Assembly (NCBI GenBank): GCA_046153875.1
Contig: JBJXFE010000055.1
Span: 1 to 12,966, forward strand
Direction of reading: 5' to 3'
DNA length: 12,966 bases
Origin: JBJXFE01 sp046153875
Lineage (GTDB): Bacteria; Planctomycetota; Phycisphaerae; Phycisphaerales; UBA1924
In this document: piece after piece, positions 1 through 5,395 of the stretch
Position numbering within the stretch: the first letter of the stretch is position 1
How the letters are laid out: each line of letters begins with the position of its first letter
Notes under the pieces: model-generated
Databases searched by the model: none
What the model was told of the DNA's origin: nothing
Seen by the model: only the letters and a program-made list of their open reading frames with translations
Position numbers and translations under genes: made by a program

Positions 1-1
1 C

Positions 2-325
2 GAAGCCGTCGCCGCCTTCATCCGCGCCGCCGGAACCACCGACGGCCCCAACCAGGCCGCGGCATACACCGCCCACCACCGCAGAACAGACTTCGGCGAC
101 AACTTCCCGCAATGGCTCGAGAGCCGCAGCGCCCTCGTCCGCGACGCCGAGGCGCGCCCCGGCGTCGTCCTCTACCAGGACGACCTCGACGGCGGCATCC
201 AGTTCGTCACCCTCCACCGGCCGACCGGCGTCGCGCAGTGCCTCATCCACGTCGTCCTCGAACACGGCAACAACGGCCGCACCCGCTGGGCCATCGCCGA
301 CGTCGTCACCGCCGATTCGTCCTAG
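2..325 (+). CDS. Unrecognised protein, C-terminal fragment
   Basis: An open frame enters from the left edge and ends at TAG 323-325, giving the last 107 residues of a protein whose start lies outside the window. The codons are strongly G/C-ending like the neighbouring genes, which supports real coding. The fragment is soluble-looking, with no membrane segment or signal. It begins EAVAAFIRAAG and has an acidic YQDDLDGG stretch, then a segment of alternating hydrophobic residues (GIQFVTLHRP, CLIHVVLEHG) suggesting beta strands, and it ends WAIADVVTADSS. I recognise no family and assign no function. It lies on the same strand as the methyltransferase gene downstream, separated by 145 bp that contain a hairpin and a tandem repeat. 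Confidence 0.6.
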   Translation, partial: EAVAAFIRAAGTTDGPNQAAAYTAHHRRTDFGDNFPQWLESRSALVRDAEARPGVVLYQDDLDGGIQFVTLHRPTGVAQCLIHVVLEHGNNGRTRWAIADVVTADSS

Positions 326-338
326 CTCCCGTTGTGGT

Positions 339-355
339 GCAGGCATCCTGCCTGC
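339..355. repeat. Short GC-rich hairpin, interspersed-repeat type
   Basis: GCAGGC (339-344) and GCCTGC (350-355) form a perfect 6-bp inverted repeat around the loop ATCCT, just after the first gene's stop codon. The form resembles the other intergenic hairpin in the nusA leader (6782-6800). It could act as a weak terminator, although no T tract follows. Confidence 0.45.
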
Positions 356-356
356 T

Positions 357-428
357 CCCCCCCCCTGTCTCGCTGTCTCGCTGTCTCGCTGTCTCGCTGT
401 CTCGCTGTCTCGCTGTCTCGCTGTCTCG
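357..428. repeat. C9 tract plus eight tandem copies of CTGTCTCG
   Basis: Nine consecutive C residues (357-365) run directly into eight perfect head-to-tail copies of the octamer CTGTCTCG (365-428). The array ends 42 bp before the start codon of the methyltransferase gene. Both homopolymer and octamer tracts are prone to slipped-strand length change. The unit is not a multiple of three, so each copy gained or lost shifts any reading frame crossing it. Confidence 0.95.
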
Positions 429-470
429 CTTCCCGATTGCCCCGCAACCACCGCCGCGCTTTGCTACCCC

Positions 471-1052
471 GTGTTCGCATCACGCGGCGGGCTCAAGCTC
501 CGGCACGCCCTCGATCACTTCGCCATCGAGGTCTCGGGGCTGGTCTGCGCCGACTTCGGGTGCAACGTCGGCGGGTTCACGGACTGCCTGCTCCAGGCGG
601 GCGCGCCGAAGGTCTACGCCGTGGATACCGGGTATGGCACGCTCGCGTGGACGCTCCGCAATGACCCGCGCGTCGTCGTGATGGAACGCACCAACGCGCT
701 CCACGCCGCCGCGCCCGAGCCCGTGGACCTGGTGGTCGTGGACCTGGGATGGACGCCGCAGCGCCACGCAATCCCCGCGGCCCTGCGCTGGCTCAAGCCC
801 GGCGGACGCATCATCACCCTCATCAAGCCGCACTATGAACTGCGCGACGACGAGAAGCTGCTGCTGCGCGACGGCGTGCTCGACGAGCCCGACTCCTTAC
901 GCATCGCGGAGCGCGCCGCGGCCGAGCTGCCCGCACTCGGCATCGACGTGCGAGGCCTCACTCGCTCGCCGATCCTCGGCGGCGCATCCAAGGGCAACAA
1001 GCACGGCAATGCGGAATGGCTGGCGCTGCTCGCACGCGCCGGCCAGAGCTAG
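471..1052 (+). CDS. TlyA-like FtsJ-fold RNA methyltransferase lacking an S4 domain
   Basis: A 193-residue SAM-dependent methyltransferase of the TlyA/FtsJ (RrmJ) type, probably a 2'-O-ribose methyltransferase acting on rRNA; the substrate is inferred from the family. The N-terminus SRGGLKL (4-10) is the TlyA motif that normally follows an S4 RNA-binding domain. SAM motif I is DFGCNVGGFT (28-37). K9, D91 (VVVDLGW), K119 (LIKPHYE) and E182 (NAEWL) fit the K-D-K-E catalytic tetrad of FtsJ enzymes. TlyA proteins are usually about 240-270 residues with an N-terminal S4 domain, which is absent here. GTG at 471 is the only usual start codon upstream of the conserved motif in this frame, and no good Shine-Dalgarno sequence precedes it, so the exact N-terminus is uncertain. 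Upstream are an octamer array and a hairpin; obg converges from the right. Confidence 0.85.
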   Translation: MFASRGGLKLRHALDHFAIEVSGLVCADFGCNVGGFTDCLLQAGAPKVYAVDTGYGTLAWTLRNDPRVVVMERTNALHAAAPEPVDLVVVDLGWTPQRHAIPAALRWLKPGGRIITLIKPHYELRDDEKLLLRDGVLDEPDSLRIAERAAAELPALGIDVRGLTRSPILGGASKGNKHGNAEWLALLARAGQS

Positions 1053-1064
1053 ACGACGGGATCT

Positions 1065-1137
1065 ACCACAAAGGCACGGAGGCACAGAGGGCAACCCATC
1101 GATTGCTGTCTCTGTGAACTCTGTGTCTCGGTGGTTA
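1065..1137. repeat. Palindromic interspersed repeat between convergent genes
   Basis: An imperfect inverted repeat. The left arm begins ACCACAAAGGCACGGAGG and runs into CACAGAGG. The right arm contains CTCTGTGAACTCTGTG and ends TCTCGGTGGT. ACCAC (1065-1069) pairs with GTGGT (1131-1135), and the inner GGCACAGAG/CTCTGTG parts also pair. I recognise this 'accacaaaggcac...cacagag / ctctgtg...gtggt' type as a common intergenic repeat in environmental bacteria, including planctomycetes. It lies exactly in the gap between the methyltransferase and obg stop codons, so its transcript could fold and serve as a terminator for both. It is shifted from the surrounding GC-rich composition. Confidence 0.75.
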
Positions 1138-1164
1138 AAAAATCCGGGGCTTGCTTCTCGTGAC

Positions 1165-2235
1165 TCACGCCACGCCGGGGAGCGTCGTCGCCTCGACCTT
1201 CGCCCGCCAGCCCTCGACCTGCTCCCCCTGGGGGTGGAGCGACTTCCACACGTGGTCGAGCAACTCGCGCGTGCCCTGGCGCGTCGCGCCGCTGATCGCG
1301 AGGACCTCTTCGCGGGCGCCGAGCTTGAGCTTGCGCCGCAGATCCGCGACGGCTTTGCGCGATTCGTCCGCGCCCCCGAGCAGGTCGGCCTTGTTGAGGA
1401 CGATGACCTCGGGCTTCTCGGCCAGCAGCGCCGAGTGCGCCGCCAGCTCGTTGCGGACCGTCACGTAGTTGTCCGCCGGGTCGGACCCGTCGATCGGCAC
1501 CGCGTCGAGCAGGTGCACGAGCAGCCGCGTCCGCTCGATGTGCCGCAGGAAGTCGTGCCCCAGCCCCGCGCCCGACGCCGCGCCCTCGATCAGACCGGGG
1601 ATGTCCGCGATCACGATCCGCCGCTCGGGGTCGAGCTCGGCGATCCCGAGCTGCGGCGAAAGCGTGGTGAACGGGTAGTCGGCGATCTTGGGCGTCGCAC
1701 GCGTCACCGCCGCCAGCAGCGTGGACTTGCCCGCGTTGGGCAGCCCGATCACGCCGACGTCCGCGATCAGCTTCAACTCCATCCGCATCGTCAGCGACCC
1801 GCCCGGTTCGCCCGGCTCGGCCCGGCGCGGCGTCTGGTTGATGCTGGACCGGAAGTGCGCGTTGCCGAACCCGCCGCGCCCGCCCTTGGCCACGACGACC
1901 GTGGCGCCCGGGCCCAGGTCGGCGATCAGCTCGCCCGTTTCGTCGTTGAAGAGCAGCGTCCCCGCGGGCAGCTTCAGCACCCGATCCGCGCCCTTGAGGC
2001 CCGAGCAGTCCTTGGAGCCGCCGGGGTCGCCGTCCTGCGCCGCCCAGTGGTGCGAGCCGCGGAAGTCGAGCAGCGTGTGGACGTTCACGTCGGCCACGGC
2101 GATGACGGACCCGCCGTCGCCCCCGTTCCCGCCGTCCGGCCCGCCCTTGGGGATGTACTTCTCGCGCCGGAACGAGACCTTGCCCGCCCCGCCGTTGCCG
2201 GCCTTCACCGCGATGACCGCCTGATCGACGAACAC
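1165..2235 (-). CDS. obg: GTPase Obg/CgtA
   Basis: A 356-residue Obg-family GTPase associated with late 50S ribosome assembly and stress/growth control. The glycine-rich Obg fold fills residues 1 to about 158 (MFVDQAVIAVKAGNGG, then GGPDGGNGGDGG at 31-42). The G domain shows G1 GLPNAGKST (164-172), switch I YPFTT (187-191), G3 DIPGL (211-215), G4 NKAD (281-284) and G5 SGA (315-317). Family members are often about 340-430 residues. This one ends soon after the G domain, so the variable C-terminal OCT domain is absent. The GTG start at 2233-2235 matches the usual MFVD N-terminus; an ATG just upstream (2240-2242) is out of frame. No strong ribosome-binding site is visible. Unlike in many bacteria, it is not beside rplU-rpmA. 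It converges on the methyltransferase gene and is divergent from tRNA-Leu. Confidence 0.97.
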   Translation of the reverse strand: MFVDQAVIAVKAGNGGAGKVSFRREKYIPKGGPDGGNGGDGGSVIAVADVNVHTLLDFRGSHHWAAQDGDPGGSKDCSGLKGADRVLKLPAGTLLFNDETGELIADLGPGATVVVAKGGRGGFGNAHFRSSINQTPRRAEPGEPGGSLTMRMELKLIADVGVIGLPNAGKSTLLAAVTRATPKIADYPFTTLSPQLGIAELDPERRIVIADIPGLIEGAASGAGLGHDFLRHIERTRLLVHLLDAVPIDGSDPADNYVTVRNELAAHSALLAEKPEVIVLNKADLLGGADESRKAVADLRRKLKLGAREEVLAISGATRQGTRELLDHVWKSLHPQGEQVEGWRAKVEATTLPGVA

Positions 2236-2299
2236 GGATCATCGTAGGTGACGGGGCGCGTCGGAACCGTTGCTCGCGCCGCAAAGGCACGAATGCCCG

Positions 2300-2308
2300 T
2301 GCTATGCT
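2300..2308 (+). promoter_or_regulatory. Extended -10 promoter candidate for tRNA-Leu
   Basis: TGC followed by TATGCT (2303-2308) matches the extended -10 form TGN-TATAAT with four of six hexamer bases. It would start transcription near 2315, about 7 nt before the mature tRNA 5' end. No good -35 hexamer sits at the expected spacing, which is tolerable for an extended -10 promoter. Confidence 0.4.
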
Positions 2309-2321
2309 CCGCTTGTTCCTC

Positions 2322-2407
2322 GCCGGAGTGGCGGAACTGGCAGACGCGCCGGATTCAAAATCCGGTCCGGGTGAAACCGGGTGTGGGTTCGATTCCCTCC
2401 TCCGGCA
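2322..2407 (+). tRNA. tRNA-Leu (anticodon CAA)
   Basis: An 86-nt class II tRNA. The acceptor stem is GCCGGAG (2322-2328) with CTCCGGC (2400-2406), and the discriminator is A2407. The anticodon stem is CCGGA/TCCGG around the loop TTCAAAA, giving anticodon CAA at 2356-2358, which reads UUG leucine codons. A long variable arm (CCGG/CCGG around GTGAAA, 2367-2380) is typical of leucine tRNAs. The T loop is TTCGATT (2388-2394). The T stem GTGGG (2383-2387) against CCCTC (2395-2399) has a U-U mismatch at the second pair. CCA is not encoded, since TTG follows. Confidence 0.93.
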
Positions 2408-2517
2408 TTGAGGCGCGCGGGGGCCGAAGAGCGGAACCGGCTCGGCGCCGGTACGAACAGACCCGCGACCCGAAGAGCGTCCCCGACCGCTGAACCACGC
2501 GGCACCGGGTACGCCGC

Positions 2518-2537
2518 GGGACGCTGGACCGCGTCCC
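2518..2537. promoter_or_regulatory. Perfect inverted repeat around a -35 box, possible operator
   Basis: GGGACGC (2518-2524) and GCGTCCC (2531-2537) are exact reverse complements. They flank the six bases TGGACC, which are the likely -35 hexamer of the DUF3467 promoter. A dimeric regulator bound here would cover the -35 box. Alternatively it is an RNA hairpin ending the tRNA-Leu transcript, but no T tract follows directly; the nearest T-rich run starts about 15 nt later. Confidence 0.4.
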
Positions 2538-2552
2538 ACCGGGGTCTAGACT
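2525..2552 (+). promoter_or_regulatory. Sigma70-like promoter of the DUF3467 gene
   Basis: TGGACC (2525-2530), 16 nt, then TAGACT (2547-2552), with GGGGTC directly before the -10. The block matches the nusA promoter at 6460-6487 in length and in most positions, which strengthens the call. The predicted start is near 2559, giving a leader of about 100 nt. Confidence 0.6.
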
Positions 2553-2660
2553 TGTTTTCCCGACCAGCGTCGTGCCCCGTGGGGCGTCGACCGAGCGCGG
2601 GAGCCGTCGTATCACCGGAGTGTGCTCCGAGAGATCAGACCTTCGAGAAAGGGCCAGGCC

Positions 2661-2993
2661 GTGTCGGACAACCAGCAGCCGCCGCAGCAGCGTCAGCAGA
2701 TCCAGCTCCGGATCGACGAGTCCAAGATGGGGACGACGTACGCCAACACCATCCGCACGTCCACGACGCCGGACGAGGTCGTCATGGACTTCGGCATGAA
2801 CCTGCCGGTGCCGACGCAGGACAACCAGCCGGCGCTCGTGTTCAACGTGGGCAGCCGCATCGTGATGAACTGGCAGGGCGCCAAGCGCCTGGCCATCAGC
2901 CTCGGGCAGGCGGTCCGCCAGTTCGAAGAGCAGAACGGCGAGATCAAGCTCCAGCGCGCCGAAGGCCAGGGTGGCCCCCGCCTGGCGACGTGA
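2661..2993 (+). CDS. DUF3467 family protein
   Basis: A 110-residue protein of unknown function, matching the DUF3467 family by its core. After a Gln/Pro-rich N-terminus (DNQQPPQQRQQ) come IQLRIDESKMGTTYAN, DEVVMDFGMN and, near the end, a segment on non-native metabolite-independent beta-type pattern ending in SRIVMNWQGAKRL and LGQAVRQFEEQNG. It is small, soluble and lacks signal or membrane segments. I chose GTG 2661 because GAGAAAGGG (2645-2653) sits 7 nt before it as a ribosome-binding site. An in-frame GTG at 2622 would add 13 residues (MLREIRPSRKGQA) that overlap this site and look non-coding. The gene is monocistronic: it has its own promoter at 2525-2552 and a terminator starting 30 bp past the stop codon. 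Confidence 0.85.
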   Translation: MSDNQQPPQQRQQIQLRIDESKMGTTYANTIRTSTTPDEVVMDFGMNLPVPTQDNQPALVFNVGSRIVMNWQGAKRLAISLGQAVRQFEEQNGEIKLQRAEGQGGPRLAT

Positions 2994-3022
2994 GCGCCGA
3001 CGCGCCCCCAAACCGCGCGCAA

Positions 3023-3063
3023 AAACGAAGCAGGCCCGGTCCGACCGGGCCTGCGTTTCGTTT
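3023..3063. terminator. Bidirectional intrinsic terminator
   Basis: A perfect 11-bp stem, GCAGGCCCGGT (3030-3040) with ACCGGGCCTGC (3044-3054), has the loop CCG. Flanking AAACGAA (3023-3029) can pair with TTCGTTT (3057-3063) across a 2-nt bulge. Read forward, the stem is followed by GTTTCGTTT and ends the DUF3467 transcript. Read in reverse, it is followed by TTCGTTTTT and ends the tRNA-Gly transcript, only 5 nt past its mature 3' end. Confidence 0.93.
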
Positions 3064-3067
3064 CCAA

Positions 3068-3139
3068 AGCGGGCGAAGGGACTTGAACCCTCGACTTCTA
3101 CCTTGGCAAGGTAGCGCTCTACCACTGAGCTACGCCCGC
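3068..3139 (-). tRNA. tRNA-Gly (anticodon GCC)
   Basis: A 72-nt cloverleaf on the reverse strand. The acceptor stem is GCGGGCG with CGCCCGC, and the discriminator is U, as is usual for bacterial glycine tRNA. The D arm is GCTCAGTGGTAGAGC. The anticodon loop TTGCCAA lies in a CTACC/GGTAG stem, giving anticodon GCC (plus-strand GGC at 3105-3107). The T loop is TTCAAGT. CCA is not encoded. It lies 70 bp downstream of dsbD on the same strand. Confidence 0.97.
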
Positions 3140-3150
3140 GATTCACGCGT

Positions 3151-3173
3151 CCGAACCCTATCGACGGGTTCGG
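3151..3173 (-). other. 8-bp hairpin upstream of tRNA-Gly
   Basis: CCGAACCC (3151-3158) and GGGTTCGG (3166-3173) pair perfectly around a 7-nt loop. The hairpin lies between the dsbD stop codon and the tRNA-Gly 5' end, within the precursor predicted from the promoter at 3185-3213. No T tract follows on either strand, so it is more likely a processing or folding element, or a weak terminator for dsbD readthrough. Confidence 0.4.
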
Positions 3174-3184
3174 CCGCGACCATG

Positions 3185-3213
3185 AACGTAGACCCGCCGG
3201 GGGGGAGTGTCAA
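3185..3213 (-). promoter_or_regulatory. tRNA-Gly promoter overlapping the dsbD stop codon
   Basis: On the reverse strand a consensus TTGACA (3213-3208) is followed by 17 nt and TACGTT (3190-3185, three of six -10 bases), with GGGTC just before the -10 as in the other two promoters of this window. The TGA stop codon of dsbD (3212-3210) lies inside the -35 hexamer. The predicted start is near 3178, about 40 nt before the tRNA. Confidence 0.5.
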
Positions 3214-5240
3214 CGCGGCGGCACCTGGCCCGCGGAGCTTCCGAGCGCCAGGTCAACGGCACCGCCCGACGCGGTCCGAACAGCCGCTTCAAGATCGGAC
3301 GGCTTGAAGAAGCTCGCGTAGGTGATCGGCTGGCCTCGGCCACGCTCCGGGCCCATCACGGCCAGGAACGGGATGCTCGCGGCGCCGCTGAACTCCTGGA
3401 GCACCGCCCACCCTTCCGCGTACGAGCTGTGGGTCAGGTCCACCTTGATCGGCGCCACGCGCGGATCGGTCAGCAGGGCGCGGCTGGTACCGCTGTTGAG
3501 AATGTTCTTCTCGATCACGTGGCAGTTCGCGCACCACTTGGCCGTGAAGTCCACGACGACGACCTTGCCGTCCGCCAGCGCCCGGTCGATCGCCTCGCCG
3601 ACGCTGCCCTCGTCGGCTCCCTTGAAGTGCCGCCAGGCAATCGCGGACCCGCTCGCCCCCGACCGTGAGCCCCCGGGGGACCCGATTCCGACCATCGCGC
3701 GCGTCATCACGCCGGTCACGATCAAGCCCAGGATCGCGCCGTGAGTCACGATGATCTTCGCGTTCACGCCCTTGAGCACACGCAGGCCACCGACGTACAT
3801 CCACACGAACGCCGCCGCCGCGAACAACCCGACGAACCACCACGTCCAGACCGCGGTGGTCAGGAACGAGAGGATGTAGACCGCGACCGACAGCATCAGC
3901 AGCCCCAGCACCTGCTTGAGCAGCCCGCTCCCCGGCCCGCTCCGCGGCACGCGATCGACCAGGCCCGGGAAAAAGATCAGCAGCGCGTACGGCGAGGCCA
4001 TGCCGGCGCCCATCGTCAGCACGGAGATCACGCCGACGAACGTCGGCTGGGTCGCTCCCCAGGCCAGCACGGCGGCGAGCATGGGGCCCGTACACGGCGT
4101 GGACAGGATCGCGGTCAGCAGGCCCAGCATGAAGTTGCCGGCCATCGAGTCGCCCGACGGGTTGAGCATGTACACGGACTGGGGGAGCCGGAACGCGAAC
4201 AGATCCATCATGCCCAGACCCATCGCGGCGACGATCAGGGCCAGCGGGATCGAGAACCACCAGTAGCCGTTGAGCTGCCCCCACGCCTGCCCGAAAAACG
4301 CGCCGAGGATCGCCAACACGCCGAAGAGCGCCACGATGCCCAGGCAGTAGACGACGCCGAACACCGCGAGCTTCGCTGGCTCCTTGGCGTGTTGCTGGAT
4401 GCTCATCACCTTGATCGGAACCACCGGCAGCACGCACGGTGTCAGGTTCATGATGACGCCGGCGAGAAACGCGATCACCCAGATCATCCATGGGGGCACG
4501 TGGAACGTGTAGCCGAGGAAGTCGATGGGGACGCGCGCGGAAGGAGTTGTGGCGGACTCCGGGCCCGGCGCCGAGTTCGATTCCGTTCCCAGCCGCCCGA
4601 AGACTGTCGGATCAAACCCGGCGAACCGGGGCGACGCGACCCGCTCGATGGGCACGTCGCGGGCGACCACCTCGACGGCCACATCAACAGTGATCGTGTC
4701 GGGCGCGAAACACATCGATTCGTCGCACGCCTGGAAGTAAACGCCCAGCGAGAGCGTGCGTGTCCCCGGTGCCGCGTCCGGCGCGACGACGACGGGAACG
4801 AAGACGATCGTGCGGTCGCTGTAACTGAGCCCCTGCGTCCCGGCGATGGGCACCATGTGTGGTTGGGGCCACTGCGCGTCATCGGCATGGAGCGTGAGGC
4901 CGTTCACGACCGTGGGCAAGAGGGGTGTGGTCGTGCCGGCCCATCGGGTGTCGGAGCCCGACCCGACCCGCGTCCATTCGGGGCTGATTCCCTCAAGCCC
5001 AGCGGGGACCCTCCCGAGCCGCTGGCTGGGCCAGACGTGCCACGGGGACTGGATGTCGAGGATCACCGCGATGGCGAACTGGTCGCCGGGGTGGACGCGG
5101 GCGGACTGGGCCTCGGCCCGGGCCGCCACGGCGCCGTCGGCGAACTGGGCCCGGGCGAGCCCGGGGAGTGCGAACAGATGGAGGATGAGGATGATGATCG
5201 CGGCCCAGGGGGAACGGGCCGCGCGTGCAAGGCTGTGCAT
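3210..5240 (-). CDS. dsbD: DsbD-type thiol:disulfide interchange protein
   Basis: A 676-residue inner-membrane reductase that passes electrons from cytoplasmic thioredoxin across the membrane to periplasmic thiol proteins. Residues 1-31 are a signal peptide ending ARA before QFAD. The periplasmic N-terminal domain has QSPWHVWP and the pair C172/C177 (CDESMC), equivalent to the DsbD alpha active site. Eight membrane helices (about 251-518) carry NLTPC (C269) and STPCTGP (C383), the CcdA-type relay cysteines. The C-terminal thioredoxin domain has WCANC (C570, C573) and a SIPF cis-proline loop (P623). All three cysteine pairs are present, so it should be active. Escherichia coli DsbD is about 565 residues; the extra length is mainly in the N-terminal domain and its linker. 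I chose ATG 5238-5240 because it opens the signal peptide. The frame stays open to 5393, but that 51-residue Arg-rich extension would bury the signal and run to within 3 bp of fliM. Confidence 0.93.
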   Translation of the reverse strand: MHSLARAARSPWAAIIILILHLFALPGLARAQFADGAVAARAEAQSARVHPGDQFAIAVILDIQSPWHVWPSQRLGRVPAGLEGISPEWTRVGSGSDTRWAGTTTPLLPTVVNGLTLHADDAQWPQPHMVPIAGTQGLSYSDRTIVFVPVVVAPDAAPGTRTLSLGVYFQACDESMCFAPDTITVDVAVEVVARDVPIERVASPRFAGFDPTVFGRLGTESNSAPGPESATTPSARVPIDFLGYTFHVPPWMIWVIAFLAGVIMNLTPCVLPVVPIKVMSIQQHAKEPAKLAVFGVVYCLGIVALFGVLAILGAFFGQAWGQLNGYWWFSIPLALIVAAMGLGMMDLFAFRLPQSVYMLNPSGDSMAGNFMLGLLTAILSTPCTGPMLAAVLAWGATQPTFVGVISVLTMGAGMASPYALLIFFPGLVDRVPRSGPGSGLLKQVLGLLMLSVAVYILSFLTTAVWTWWFVGLFAAAAFVWMYVGGLRVLKGVNAKIIVTHGAILGLIVTGVMTRAMVGIGSPGGSRSGASGSAIAWRHFKGADEGSVGEAIDRALADGKVVVVDFTAKWCANCHVIEKNILNSGTSRALLTDPRVAPIKVDLTHSSYAEGWAVLQEFSGAASIPFLAVMGPERGRGQPITYASFFKPSDLEAAVRTASGGAVDLALGSSAGQVPPR

Positions 5241-5325
5241 GGCCCATTTAATGCACCGGGACCGCCTCTGGTTCGCGCGATCCCGCTTCAAGCCGTGAAC
5301 GGAACCCGTCCGATACTGACTCCGG

Positions 5326-5343
5326 GTGCGGTGCGCGCCGCAC
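5326..5343. promoter_or_regulatory. Inverted repeat in the dsbD-fliM divergent region
   Basis: GTGCGG (5326-5331) and CCGCAC (5338-5343) are exact reverse complements around TGCGCG, inside the 155-bp gap between the divergent dsbD and fliM starts. The placement would suit a shared operator. I could not identify a convincing promoter for either gene in this gap, so the role is unproven. Confidence 0.25.
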
Positions 5344-5395
5344 TTTCTGGCTTCAGGGCTTCCGCTCGGACTCCGGCCGACCGCTGACCGCACCC

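Noticed and set aside
365..428. The octamer array as a CRISPR array
   Set aside because: The units are 8 bp and directly adjacent with no spacers.
112..681. Overlapping frames across the octamer repeat (112-681 and 332-664)
   Set aside because: They give Arg/Pro-rich or VSLSRCLA repeats and lie over the real frames of the first gene and the methyltransferase.
2408..2517. A clear terminator directly after tRNA-Leu
   Set aside because: Short GC inverted repeats such as ACCGG/CCGGT can be drawn, but none is long or followed by a T tract.
5288..5316. A FliA (sigma28) promoter upstream of fliM
   Set aside because: TCCGATAC matches six of eight -10 bases, but the TCAA -35 is poor and the spacer is 17 instead of 15; fliM is also not usually FliA-dependent.
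5241..5393. An upstream start for the DsbD frame at 5393
   Set aside because: The extension is Arg-rich, would put a signal peptide 50 residues inside the protein, and would abut the divergent fliM start.
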